From: Channa striata
Lineage: Eukaryota > Chordata > Actinopteri > Anabantiformes > Channidae
Assembly: GCA_033026295.1 (NCBI GenBank)
Contig: CM065173.1
Location: 1,612,001-1,676,000 of the forward strand
DNA length: 64,000 nucleotides
Direction: 5' to 3'
Position 1 is the first letter of the stretch; each line of letters opens with the position of its first letter. Shown in pieces: positions 23,111-34,377 of this stretch. A program made the translations under genes and the position numbers. A model generated the notes under the pieces. The model saw nothing but the letters and a program-made list of their open reading frames with translations. It was not told where the DNA came from and searched no databases.

Positions 23111-25508
23111 CAGGCGTGTCAAACTCAGTTTGGCTCTGGGGCCGGATTCAGACTTTCTGTTCTCAGGTGGGCCGGATCAGTAAAAGAATGTCAACTCCAA
23201 ATATTAAGCTTTGTTTTTCAGTACTATGCGTTTTCATTCAGCCTACATTTGTAGCCTACCCTACATATTATAATTACGGATGACAAGGGATCTTTTCTAA
23301 GCATAACACATTTATTCACAAACAACAATGTTTGACTGTGTTAACAAATGGTTTATTTTAACAGCTGAGTGAATGCGGTTTTACACCTGAACCAACCCAC
23401 CACACTAAACAAACTCAAGTGGGAGCTATGAAAAAAATAATTAATTGTCATACTACTTTGAAATAAATAAAAAAAGAAATACAAAATAAAAGTTATAGCA
23501 GTGCATGGGCAATAAGATTAGATCACTTAAGATCAAACCACTAGGCTGGGCCTACTGAAGCTGAGAATATACTGCACAATTTTAATTGTCTTTAATATGA
23601 AACCAGATTAATCTTATTTTTAATGTTCTGCATTCATGAGTTCAAACAAATTTCGTGTCATCACACGTTTTCTCTCTCACACACTGCTCTCCTGCAGTCT
23701 ACTTGCTGCTGCTGGCTCCTGAAACTTGGCATCTTTTTGCCTTCACAAGTGCATCGATATTAGGTGTCAAATCCTAAGTAGCAGTACATTTAACAATGTC
23801 AATCAAGTGTTTATTTGTTAACCTTGAGCGCTGCTTTGTTTTATTATTGTTCATTACGAGAATTTATCCAAATCATTATCGGGACGGTCCTGTGCCTTCA
23901 AACGCACAGCTGTGAGACAAGAGAAATGCGCGGTGTCACCATTGCATTGCTGCGTTCTCCACAGTGACAGTTTCATCTTGAACGCACTTATACTGTCGTA
24001 ATATTGAGTGACAACTCTGTTACGGCCCTGCAGTGTAGTGTTAAGTGTATTCAAGTGTAATATCGACCATAAACGCAAGATCCTTCATATAAGTTCCTTT
24101 ACTGGGCGTCCCTTCTTCTCCATGAACTGTCCAATCTCCCCTCGTAGCTCAAAGAAGCGCTTGAGTACTGCACCTCTGCTCAACCAGCGCACATCAGAGT
24201 GGTATGGTAGGCCAACATGAATGTCAGTATCACTGAGAAATGTGTCAAACTGACGGTGATTTAGACTGCGCGCTCTGATGAAATTGACAGTTATGGTCCA
24301 TTTGGAGTGTTTTGCAACATAACGCCTCCTGATGCAAAATGGAGTGAAATGCCCAAAACTCTTGTCCTCCATTTGCGGTCTGTACTTTTTCACTGAATTT
24401 TGTGGCAACGCCTGCCTTTCTCCCGACCATTGATGGCGCACCGTCGGTAGCCAGGCTCACGGCACGGGACCAGTCCGCTCCCACCTTGTCCAGCACTCCA
24501 ACTAGAGCGTCGAAAATGTCATCTGCTGTTGTGGATTCATTCATGTGCACCAATCCAAGCAGCTCATCGGTGATGGTCAAAGTTTCATCAACACCTCTAA
24601 TGAATATTGCCAGTTGAGCAATATCGGTGACATCAGTGCTCTCCTCTATTGCAATTGAAAATGTGATAAATGACTTGATTTTCTCTTTCATTTGGCTGCT
24701 CAAGTCACTTGAGAGTTCTGTCACCCGATCTGCGATAGTGTTCCTCGTTAGACTAATATTGGCAGGTCGCTTTTCAGGGCACACGACTTCTGCAGCCTTC
24801 AGCAGGCATGTTTTTACAAATTCCCCATCAGAAAATGGTTTGGATGCCTGCACCAGCTCGTTGGCAATAATGTAGCTGGCTTTTACATCAGCAATATCGC
24901 GGCTGAGCGTAAAAGCAGACTGCTGTTTCTTCAGACCAGCGACCAATTTGTTTATCTCGTCTTTCCTTATTTGTCCTTTCAAGTGGTCATACTTGTCTTT
25001 ATGATGAGTCTCGTAGTGGCGCCGAATATTAAACTCTTTGAACACTGCAACTTGCTGATAACATACCAAGCACACTGGTTTTGCATTCACTTCTGTGAAT
25101 AAATAATTCTCAGTCCAGTGTTCCTGGAAAACTCCGTGTCCACTTTTCTTTTTTTTGACAATGCCATTTTGGGAAGGGTGTGTTGACCGAAAACTTGTTT
25201 AGTAGTGGTGGATGGTGAAGCAAGATTGCCAGGCTACTTTTACTTCGACGCATCACGTTGCGAATGTTTATTTCCTGTGACTAACTCGTGTTAGTGCCGC
25301 ATGCTGGACGTGAGTTCTTTTACACATTTACTGCCCTCTAGTGGCCGAAGGCAGCATTTTGTTTGTATTTATTTTCAAAAATCATAACTTTGATAGAAAT
25401 GAGCTAGAGACTCGCTTCTTTTTTGACATACTCAGAAATTTATGCCGGGCCAGATTAAATCATCCAACGGTCCGGGTCCGGCCCGGGGCCATATGTTTGA
25501 CAAGCCCT
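23111..25508 (-). mobile_element. hAT transposon with 8-bp target duplication
   Basis: The left end starts CAGGCGTGTCAAACTCAG and the right end finishes GTTTGACAAGCCCT(G), an imperfect terminal inverted repeat of hAT type. GTCTATAC is present at 23103-23110 and again at 25509-25516, so the 8-bp target duplication typical of hAT elements is intact. The transposase lies inside on the minus strand and is broken. The host sequence is the minus-strand Rex1-like LINE. Confidence 0.92.
23854..25120 (-). pseudogene. Broken hAT transposase (GTF2IRD2/ZBED-like)
   Basis: The first part (25090 down to about 24245) has a CLVC...RRHYETHH zinc finger of BED type. The DDE-region word SLATDGAPSMVGRKAG and the block ILHQEALCCKTL follow. 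A frameshift near 24300-24420 moves the frame; it continues with TVNFIRARSLNHRQFDTFL and DVRWLSRGAVLKRFFELRGE (24441-24085). A further shift leads to LNTTLQGRNRVVTQYYDSI and DNDLDKFS (24078-23854). The C-terminal dimerisation region is missing. The resemblance to GTF2IRD2-like proteins reflects their hAT origin. At least two frame breaks and a missing end make it inactive. Confidence 0.88.
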
Positions 25509-25516
25509 GTCTATAC

Positions 25517-25708
25517 CATGGGTCTCGAGCTCCAGGCCTCGAAGGGCCACAGCCCTGCTTGTTTTCCAACTATCCCTGTACAACCCTCATCTTTCAGCTT
25601 CTGATTGACTGAACACACCTGATGCAGGTAATCAGCAGAGCGTTGTGCAGAGGTAGTTGGAAAACAAGAAGGGCTGTGGCCCTCAAGGCCTGAAGTTCGA
25701 GACCCCTG
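25517..25708. mobile_element. Palindromic hAT-type MITE
   Basis: The element is nearly a perfect palindrome. Its left arm (GGGTCTCGAGCTCCAGGCCT, GGGCCACAGCCCTGCTTG, TTTTCCAACT) is mirrored by a right arm ending CTGAAGTTCGAGACCCCTG. The left flank is GTCTATAC (25509-25516) and the right flank is GTCTATAC (25709-25716), giving an 8-bp target duplication. It has no coding capacity and would depend on a hAT transposase. Confidence 0.88.
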
Positions 25709-25716
25709 GTCTATAC

Positions 25717-25975
25717 TGTCTCCTTTTGGCCCGACTCAGAGCTTCAGCTCGGTTCTCCCGTCTTCTCCTCATCAGCTCGCGAGGAACGTTTTGTCTGTCT
25801 CGATGTAGCATCACTGTGTTGCGAAATGCTAACAGCTGATCCCTGGTGAAAACAACGGGGAGTGGCTGTGTGCAGAGTTCCCAGGAAACAGAGACAAAAA
25901 AAGTATAAAGATAAGCATGTAACCGGGAGCTGCTGCAACAGGCTGCTACTTAAGGCGGCACGAGATCTACTGAAT
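25717..25975 (-). mobile_element. Rex1/CR1-like LINE, 5' part right of the insertions
   Basis: Sequence right of the MITE continues the minus-strand LINE interrupted at 23110, with CGGTTCTCCCGTCTTCTCC, CGCGAGGAACG and GTTCCCAGGAAAC. Its outer edge is approximate. The assignment is by continuity across the shared GTCTATAC site. Confidence 0.5.
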
Positions 25976-27314
25976 CTGAAGATTCTGTGAAAAATTCAGA
26001 ATAAGGGACTGGAAGATGGTATACAACAACAAATAAAAGTGCTCAGAGTAAAACTCTCAAATGAGTTATAACTATATAATGTTTAGGTCTAGGGTTTATC
26101 GGTAAGCTTGAGTGAGCTTGACCTCGGCCTGAGCTTCTAGGAAGATGATAATTAATATGACTTGGGGGGGTTGACTCATTTAAACTAACATTTTCCTGCT
26201 GCAACCAAGTTTAAGTCAGACAAAATAAATCAAATTGATGATCGCTTAGCAAGTAATTTACTAACAGATATTTAGACGAGTGATGGATCTCATGAGAGCC
26301 ACTTAAGGCAAGCTGCTGTCTGATCAACAGCAACATGAATAATAGTGTCCTTGCATGGTCCTGCAAAATCAATATGAGCACGATCCCTTGGCTCCTCTGG
26401 GAAATGCAGAGGGTGTCAAGGTGAACACCTTTTGGTCATATCTTGTTTATGTATGCCGGGCCCCATAAAAATATTTCTGTTTGAGAGAAATATTGAACAA
26501 ATGTTTGCTGACACTTTAGCAGACCTTCTGTCTGCAGTATTTAGACCATGGCTTCCCCTGGAAGACATAGAAGACGACCAGTCTCAGAAACCTGCTAATT
26601 TGGTTCCTAACCAACGTTCTGTAAGGTTGATTTGCATGGACTCATTCCTTTGTCCTTTTGTGCGAACTCTGCTTCAAGCTGAGTGGTCTAAAAGGGCACA
26701 CAACCTGGAAAACCTGGTCAATCTAATTGGCCTGTTCAGGGTGTAACATTGCTCTTGCTTTGTTTCCTTATGCTGATTTTGCTTTTCTTTATTAAAAGAT
26801 CATTTGGCAGCTGCTTCCTGCCTCTTAACTTGCCTTCACAGTTTTTGTCACAACATTCTGCATCATTTCCTTCATCTGGACTATACCACTGTGTCCTGCT
26901 TTAAGTTATTGTGTGTATAGGGACAGCATATTGTCCCTGTTAATTTAGTCCTTCAAAGTCCGATAACAGCAGAAAACTCAACATTATTGTAAGTCTTCTT
27001 TTTTTTATACTTGACATGCTGAGACAGGTGCAACATCAACCTAGCTTAAATAGAATAGGAAGCGTCAATCTGACTATAGCATCTGCACTGCTGCAAACTT
27101 CTGACCTGCAGTACTTTGTGTCAAATGAATGGGTCGACAACAGCAAAGCCCACCTCTGCAGGCAGCTTACTGCAAGAGATGGTATCCCAGACTGTAATAA
27201 GCAAGTACCAAACTATGAGTGAAAACTTAAAGTCTTTGAGGGGTAGCATCCAGGTTTGGCAGCAGTCTTTATTGGTTGCCATCACCCAAACAGCAATGCA
27301 AACCTAGAAATCTT
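25976..27314. other. Intergenic sequence with unassigned frames
   Basis: Apart from the integrase fragment at 26270-26430, frames at 26432-26746, 27016-27222 and 27256-27519 show no domain I recognise. They could be remains of a retroelement internal region, but nothing decisive is visible. Confidence 0.4.
26270..26430 (-). mobile_element. Ty3/gypsy integrase fragment
   Basis: On the minus strand a short segment reads PEEPRDRAHIDFAGPCKD, the HIDFAGP word being the first catalytic Asp block of gypsy-type integrases. Flanking frames decay at once, and no zinc domain or LTR is nearby in the same orientation. It is a small relic. Confidence 0.6.
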
Positions 27315-27659
27315 AGTGTGTTTAAATTTTAATACTTATGTTTTATCTAGTATAAATGGAAAATTGTACTTCTTTTACAATTACTGTACTTATGTCATTT
27401 ACATGTTTTGTCCTGAGAAGTGTTTGTGTAACTACTCCAAGATTATCTACTATCTAACAACACCTGCAGTGACACAGTCATATCACGTTCATGTGTATTT
27501 GGAGATATGTCGTAAGTAGGGGGGGGGTGTTCTGCCCAGCAGCAGACGGGTATAAAACAAATATGCATGATAATAAAGCCCTAAAAGACATCCTGGATGC
27601 TTCTTTACTGATTACACTTGAGGTGTCTAACCAGTAGTTGTCGATTTTTTCACGACACT
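27315..27659 (+). mobile_element. Solo LTR (same family as 61228-62174)
   Basis: This 345-base unit starts AGTGTG and ends CGACACT, giving terminal AGTGT/ACACT inversions. It is flanked by ATCTT at 27310-27314 and 27660-27664. It contains TATAAAA at 27551-27557 and AATAAA at 27572-27577. It shares with the LTR at 61228 the words TTATGTTTTATCTAGT, AACTACTCCAAGATTATCTA, CACGTTCATGTGTATT and CTAAAAGACATCCTGGATG. Compared with that copy it lacks about 60 bases between TATA box and poly(A) signal. Confidence 0.75.
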
Positions 27660-27664
27660 ATCTT

Positions 27665-28824
27665 GCAAAAAATGTCCTCAGCTCAGTCCAGGAAACAGAT
27701 CAATTGGGGGAAATGCTTCCAATTCTGCCTCTAAAACAGCATTTTCTTATTCTAAAATATCTTCATGGTTTCCCAGCACAGGAAAGGCACATCTTCCTTC
27801 CTATTTTCAATTGTTTCGTTTCAATCACTTTTTATTAACAATCACTCCTCCAAGCAACTATTTTATCCATCAATAAACATTGCACAAACATTGTTCCATC
27901 CTATGCATACAAATAATTAACACTGAATCATTCTGCAGGATTTTAGCACTACTAACCCCTCCCAGCAGCTTACTTCAATCAATTTAATGAAGTGAATTGA
28001 GTTCAACTGGGCAAACAATGCACTGAAAAAAATGCATCTAAGATGATGTAAATGTAGCACAATTAAATCTGTATTATTGACAATAACTAATCAAGTTTGT
28101 ACGTTTACTTAAAATATCTAAATTACAATTTTTGCTCCTGTAACGTTACTTTAAAGAGAAGGTTATCTAACTGGAGGCAGTGAATTTAATTTTAGCCTGG
28201 CTTAACATTAAGCTAACCTTGTTACAGGTTAGGACCCTGTCACTAAAGATGAAATTGTGTGTGTGTAATTTCAAGCGTCTATAACTGCTGCCACTGTAGC
28301 TACTATTGAGCTAGATCACGCTGGTTATTTTTAACAGTGTGCACCATCTTATGTGAGTCTGAAAATCAGTTTAAATTGCCTCCTCTGCCCTCCTGTTATA
28401 CTCTATTTCCCACTGTCAGTCTCCTCTGCATTTAATGTTTCATTCTGCTTAAGACCATGTCCACTGGGTCTGGATGTTACTCACTATTGTGGAGAAACCT
28501 AAAACTGCAAGCTGAAGCGAAGCGTCACAGTGATACATACACACTCATTTAGAAAGCACATCACACAGGAATAACTAAGTATTCTTTTTAAAATTATTTG
28601 TAATAATTGCTGACAAGACTATCTGTGCACAAAAACAAACATGTTTACCGCGTTAGTCTGCAATTAAAATTGATTTTAAATATATTTTAAAGCAGATGCT
28701 CATGGTTATAGCACCCTAGAACATGTGCAAATCATAGTCCCACTATAATGTAGTGACCAGTGCTACTATTACTACAAGTTACTGTTGTTGAAGATGTATA
28801 CATAATAACATGAGAACATCATAA
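27665..28824. other. Intergenic sequence, no gene seen
   Basis: AT-rich sequence without recognisable repeats or frames. Confidence 0.5.
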
Positions 28825-28840
28825 CTTTACTAAAAATAAT

Positions 28841-31800
28841 CTAGCCACAGGGGTTGCAAGCCAGTAACTTCTGTGCCAGTCCCGAGCCCGGATAAATAGA
28901 GAGGGTTGCATCAGGAAGGGCATCCGGCGTAAAATTTTGCCAAGTACAACAGTGCGAGTCATCCATACCACTTTCATACCGGATGGGTCGAGGCCCGAGT
29001 GAACAACGACCGCCACCGGTGGTGTTAACCTACAGGGTGCCAGTGGAAATTGGACTACTGTTGGTCGAAGTAGGAGACGAGGCAGAAGGGTTTGTGGTCA
29101 GAGAGAAGGGGAAAGGCAGGAGCTTAGATCTGAGAGTAGGGACTCTTAACGTTGGAAAAATGACAGGGAAAGGTAGAGAGCTGGCAGACATGATGGAGAG
29201 AAGGAAGGTAGATGTACTGTGTGTGCAGGAGACGAGGTGGAAGGGCAGCAAAGCACGTAGTATTGGAGGAGGATACAAACTGTTCTACCATGGTGTGGAT
29301 AGGAAGAGAAATGGAGTAGGAGTGATCCTGAATGGGGAGTTTGTGAACAATGTTCTAGAGGTGAAAAGAGTCTCAGACAGGGTGATGAGCCTAAAGCAAG
29401 AAATCGAAGGGGTGATGGTGAACGGAGTCAGTGGGTATGCTCCACAAGTTGGCTGTGAGTTAGAAGAGAAGGAGAGATTCTGGAGTGAGTTTGGTGAGGT
29501 TGTAGAGAGTATCCCCAGAGGAGTAGTTGTTGGAGCAGACTTCAATGGGCATGTTGGTGAGGGGAACAGAGGTGATGAGGAGGTGATGGGCAGGTTTGGT
29601 GTAAAGGACAGGAATCCAGAAGGACAGATGGTAGTGGACTTTGCTAAGAGGATGGAAATGGCTGTAGTCAACACTTACTTCCAGAAGAGAGAGGAACACT
29701 GAGTGACATACAAGAGTGGAGGTAGGAGTACACAGGTGGACTACATTCTATGTAGACGAGGTCATTTGAGAGACGTTAGTGACTGTAAAGTGGTGGTAGG
29801 AGAGAGTGTAGCCAGACAGCACCGCATGGTGGTGTGTAAGATGACTCTGGTGGTCAGGAAGAATAAGAGAGGAAAGACAGAAAAGAAGACCAAGTGGTGG
29901 AAGTTAAAGAATGAAGAAACTTGTGAGGAAGTCAGGCAGAAGTTGAGACAGGCTTTGGGTGGTCAGGAGGAGCTTCCAGATGACTCGGAAACTACAGCAG
30001 AGGTAATCAGGGAAACAGGTAGGAAGGTGCTTGATGTGTCATCTGGAAAGAGGAAAGAAGATAAAGACACTTGGTGGTGGAATGAGGAAGTACAGGACTG
30101 CATCCAGAGGAAGAGGTTAGCTAAAAGGAAGTGGGATGTAGAAAGGACTGAGGAAAGAAGACAGGAGTACAAGGAAGTGCAGCGCAGAGTGAAGAGGGAG
30201 GTGGCAAAGGCCAAACAGAAAGCTTACGATGAACTGAATGACAGGTTAGACACAAAGGAAGGAGAGAAGGACTTGTACAGGATAGACAGACAGAGAGATA
30301 GAGATGGGAAAGATGTGGAACAGATAACGGGTGATTAAAGACAGAGATGGAAAGGTGCTAACAAGCCAGGAGAGTGTGCAGAGAAGATGGAGGGAGTATT
30401 TTGAGGAGCTGATGAATGAGGAAAATGACAGGGAAAGAAGGGAGGAAGATGTGGATGTTGTGGAGCAGGAAATAGCAAAGATTAGAAAGGATGAGGTGAG
30501 GAAGGCTCTGAAAAGGATGAAGAGCAGAAAGGTTGCTGGTCCTGATGACGTATCTGTGGAGGTGTGGAAGTCTCTAGGAGAGACAGCAGTGAAGTTTCTG
30601 ACATGTCTGTTTAACGGGATTTTAGAGACTGAGAAGATGCCTGAGGAATGGAGGAGAAGCGTTCTGGTGCCGATCTTTAAGAACAAGGGTGACACGCAGA
30701 ACTGTAGCAGCTACAGAGGGATAAAGCTGATGAGCCACACAATGAAGCTGTGGGAAAGAGTAGTGGAGGCCAGGCTTAGGAAGGAGGTGGAGCTTTGTGA
30801 GCAGCAGTATGGTTTCATGCCCCGTAAGAGCACCACTGATGCCATTTACGCTTTGAGATTGTTGATGGAAAAGTACAGAGATGGTCAGAAGGAGCTGCAT
30901 TGTGTCTCTGTGGATTTAGAGAAGGCGTATGACATGGTGTCGAGGGTGGAGCTGTGGTACTGTATGAGGATGTCAGGAGTGGCAGAGAAGTATGTCAGAG
31001 TAGTTCAGGACATGTATGAGAGGAGCATGACGGTGGTGAGATGTGCCGTAGGTCAGACAGAGGAGTTCAAGGCGGAGGTGGGACTACACCAAGGATCAGC
31101 TTTGAGTCCCTTCTTGTTTGCTATGCTGATGGACAGGTTGACAGATGAGGTCAGACAGAAATCTCCCTGGACAATGATGTTTGTAGATGACATTGTGATT
31201 TGCAGTGAGAGTAGAGAGCAGGTGGAGGAAGAGCTGGAGAGGTGGAGGTTTGCTCTGGAAAGAAGAGGCATGAAAGTCAGTCGTAGTAAGACAGAATACA
31301 TGTGTGTAAACGAGAGGGAGCCAGGTAGAAGCGTGAGGTTACAGGGGCTGAGGTGAAGAAGGTGCAGGAGTTTAAGTACTTGGCGTCAACAGTTCAGTGT
31401 GATGGGGAGTGTGGAAAAGAGGTGAAGAGGCGAGTGCAGGCGGGTTGGAATGGGTGGAGGAAAGTGTCAGGAGTGTTGTGTGACAGAAGAGTGTCAGCAA
31501 GACTCAAAGGAAAGGTGTAAGGAAAGGACCAGCTGTACAGGGTTAGAGACAGTGGTGAGAGAAAGAGACAAGAGATGGAAGCAGCAGAGATGAAGATGTT
31601 GAGGTTCTCCTTAGGAGTGACGAGGTTCAATAGAATAAGGAACGAGTTCATCAGAGGGACGGTGCACGTTGCCTGTATTAGCAACAAAGTCAGAGAGGCC
31701 AGACTGAGATGGTTTGGACATGTGCAGAGGAGGGATTGTGAATATATTGGTAGAAGGATGTTGGAGATGGAGCTGCCAGGCAAGAGGGCGAGAGGACGAC

Positions 31801-31944
31801 CAAGGAGGAGATATATGGATGTTCTAACAGAGGACATGAGGTTAGCTGGTGTCAGAGAGGAAGATGCCCAGGATAGAGTGAAGTGGAAAAGGATGATTCG
31901 CTGTGGCAACCCCTGATGGGAAAAGCCCAAAGAGAAGTAGATAC
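28841..31944 (+). mobile_element. Full-length RTE-clade LINE with 16-bp target duplication
   Basis: The 3104-base element is flanked by CTTTACTAAAAATAAT at 28825-28840 and again at 31945-31960, a perfect 16-bp duplication. It encodes endonuclease then reverse transcriptase in one polyprotein, as RTE elements do, and has a very short 3' UTR (CCCCTGATGGGAAAAGCCC). The intact duplication and the few coding lesions indicate a fairly recent insertion. The coding region is described in the next entry. Confidence 0.93.
28983..31916 (+). pseudogene. RTE endonuclease-reverse transcriptase, lightly damaged
   Basis: The N-terminal half is an AP-type endonuclease: VGTLNVGKMTG, the catalytic Glu in CVQETRWKG, VVVGADFNGHVG, VDYILCRRG, and the terminal His in ARQHRMVVCKM. 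The reverse transcriptase follows with SRKVAGPDDVSVEVWK, SYRGIKLMSHTMKLWERV, VDLEKAYDMVS, LHQGSALSPFLFA and the active site MMFVDDIVIC. The C-terminal part has VREARLRWFGHVQRRD and RGRPRRRYMDVL. Lesions are TGA at 29700-29702, a one-base shift near 30325-30331, another near 31340, and a small loss around 31515-31560. The TGA looks like a CGA to TGA transition. All catalytic blocks remain readable. Confidence 0.92.
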
Positions 31945-31960
31945 CTTTACTAAAAATAAT

Positions 31961-32710
31961 GCAGCTTTAAATGTTGTAGTTAATCTGAATTTATCAGGCG
32001 ATCTGGAATGATATCTGGATGAATTGGCCAGATGTTCTAAATATAAAATCTTTAAAAAAAACAGCAATCCAAGAAGAAAATTAAACAGCCTTTGAGCCTC
32101 AATCAAAGTCTTCACTATCATCGCTGAACTGTGCCTGCCACTGGGAGACACAGACCCAGACCACTTCAGTGAGGCATTACCACTGGCAGCACTGGTCTCA
32201 CGAGACTGAAAACGTTAAATTTAGACTCTAGAAACTGAAAATTGTTCAGGTCAGACAAACAGTTTGAAAGGCAACTTGTGACCTGTCTTATTTTAAAGGA
32301 ACAGAGACGCTTTTTCAAAAGTGGATTCCAATTTTAGGCTATAGAGAAAATTACTACTTAAGTAAGTTGCTTTATAAGTTATTTGTCATTTTGTGAAAAA
32401 GTCACCACAGTCTGTGTTAAGATGAGAGGGGCTGCAGATGAGCTGCTCCAAAACCACACACAGCAATAATGTCCACAACACATGACATTGGCCCATGAAA
32501 AGCAAAATATGACTATAAGAACTAATGTTAGTTGGCAAATCTAGGTAATTTATGTCTCCTGTGTGCAGAATTTCTACCCAGGACCATGTGTGTAGTTTGT
32601 CCAACAAGACACTGGTGAGCTGTACAACTAGAAGAGGAGAGAAATAATCAAATAGCTGATGAAAATCCTTTAAAGCTGAATGATTGTTGGACTCTGCAAA
32701 CACAACAATA
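31961..32710. other. Intergenic sequence, no gene seen
   Basis: AT-rich sequence without recognisable content. The 105-codon minus-strand frame at 32386-32703 has no domain. Confidence 0.5.
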
Positions 32711-32740
32711 ATTCAATTCAATTCAATTCAACTTTATTTA
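32711..32740 (-). mobile_element. L2 tail, left of the Tc1 insertion
   Basis: ATTCAATTCAATTCAATTCA and ACTTTATTTA form the reverse complement of the L2 3' end. The rest of the same copy resumes at 34378, so the Tc1 element inserted inside it. Confidence 0.85.
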
Positions 32741-34377
32741 TAGTCAGGTCCATAAATATTGGGACATCGACACAATTCCAACATTTTTGGCTCTATACAA
32801 CACCACAATGGATTTGAGATGAAACAGACAAGATGTGCTTTAACTGCAGACTGTCAGCTTTAATTTGAGGGTATTTACATCCAAATCAGGTGAACGGTGG
32901 AGGAATTACAACAGTTTGCATATGTGCCTACAACTTGTTAAGGGACCAAAAGTAATGGGCCAATTGGCTTCTCAGCTGTTCCATGGCCAGATGTGTGTTA
33001 TTCCCTCATTATCCGAATTACAATGAGCAGATAAAAGGTCCAGAGTTCATTTGAAGTGTGCTGTATGCATTTGGAATCTGTTGCTGTCAACTCTCAAGAT
33101 GAAATCCAAAGAGCTGTCACTATCAGTGAAGCAAGCCATCATTAGGCTGAAACAAAAGAAAACCATCAGAGAGATAGCAAAAATATTAGGTGTGGCCAAA
33201 ACGACTGTTTGGAACATTCTTAAAAAGAAGGAACGCACCGGTGAGCTCAGCAACGCCAAACGACCTGGAAGACCACGGAAAACAACTGTGGTGGATGACC
33301 GAAGAATTCTGTCCCTGGTGAAGAAAACACCCTTCACAACTGTTGGTCAGATGAAGAACACTCTCCAGGAGGTAGGTGTATGTGTGTCAAAGTCAACAAT
33401 CAAGAGAAGACTTCACCAGAGTGAATACAGAGGGTTTACCACAAGATGTAAACCATTAGTGAGCCTCAAAAACAGGAAGGCCAGATTAGAGTTTGCCAAA
33501 CGACATCTAAAACAGTCTTCACAGTTCTGGAACAACATCCTTTGGACAGATGAGACCAAGATCAACTTGTACCAGAGTGATGGAAAGAGAAGAGTATGGA
33601 GAAGGAAAGGAACTGCTCATCATCCTAAGCATACCACCTAATCAGTGAAGCATGGTGGTGGTCGTGTCATGGCATGGGCATGTGTGGCTGCTAATGGAAC
33701 TGGTTCACTTGTATATATTGATGATGTGACTGCTGACAAAAGCAGCAGGATGAATTCTGAAATGTTTCGGGAAATATTGTCTGCTCATATTCAGCCAAAT
33801 GCTTCAGCACTCATTGGACGGCGCTTCACAGTGCAGATGGACAATGACCCAAAGCATACTGCAAAATCAACCAAAGAGGAAAAGAAGTGGAATGTTATGC
33901 AATGGCCAAGTCAATCACTTGACCCGAATCTGATTGAGCATGCGTTTCACTTGCTGAAGACAAAACTAAAGGGAAAATGTCCCAAGAACAAGCAGGAACT
34001 GAAGACCGTTGCATTGGAGGCCTGGCAGAGCATCACCAGGGATGAAACCCAGCGTCTGGTGATGTCTATGCATTCCAGACTTCAGGTTGTAATTGACTGC
34101 AAAGGATTTGCAACCAAGTATTAAAAAGTGAAAGTTTGATTTATAATTATTATTCAGTCCCATTACTTTTGGTCCCTTAACAAGTGAGAGGCACATATGC
34201 AAACTGTTGTCATTCCTACACCTTTCACCTGATTTGGATGTAAATACCCTCAAATTAAAGCTGACAGACTGCAGTTAAAGTACATCTTGTTTGTTTCATT
34301 TCAAATCCATTGTGGTGGTGTATAGAGCCAAAAATGTTGGAATTGTGTCGATGTACCAATATTTATGGACCTGACTG
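32741..34377 (+). mobile_element. Tc1-like transposon
   Basis: The element is bounded by long inverted repeats of about 200 bases. The left begins AGTCAGGTCCATAAATATTG and the right ends CAATATTTATGGACCTGACTG. The target TA lies at 32739-32740; the right copy appears mutated to TT. Inner parts of the repeats share TTTGAGGGTATTTACATCC and CTTAACAAG. The transposase occupies 33099-34124. Insertion was into the TATATA of an L2 tail. Confidence 0.93.
33099..34124 (+). pseudogene. Tc1 transposase, one stop and a short catalytic spacing
   Basis: From ATG at 33099 the frame runs 341 codons, the usual length for Tc1 transposase, broken only by TAA at 33639-33641. The N-terminal paired HTH is clear (LSVKQAIIRLKQKKTIREIA; RTGELSNAKRPGRPRKTT with the GRPR-like hook; VSKSTIKRRL). 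Catalytic residues are visible as D151 in WTDETK, D248 in QMDNDPKHTAK and E280 in DPNLIEHAF. The D248-E280 gap is 31 residues rather than the 34 of the family, so about three residues are lost in the AKSTKEEKKW region. The enzyme would be inactive. Confidence 0.93.

Noticed and set aside
26432..27519. Frames of 63-104 codons
   Set aside because: No recognisable motifs and no consistent frame. Possibly retroelement debris but not supportable as genes.
29030..31301. Long Ser/Thr/Leu-rich minus-strand frames up to 149 codons
   Set aside because: Antisense shadows of the purine-rich RTE reading frame.
31394..31930. 178-codon minus-strand frame
   Set aside because: Antisense to the C-terminal RTE coding sequence; no domain of its own.
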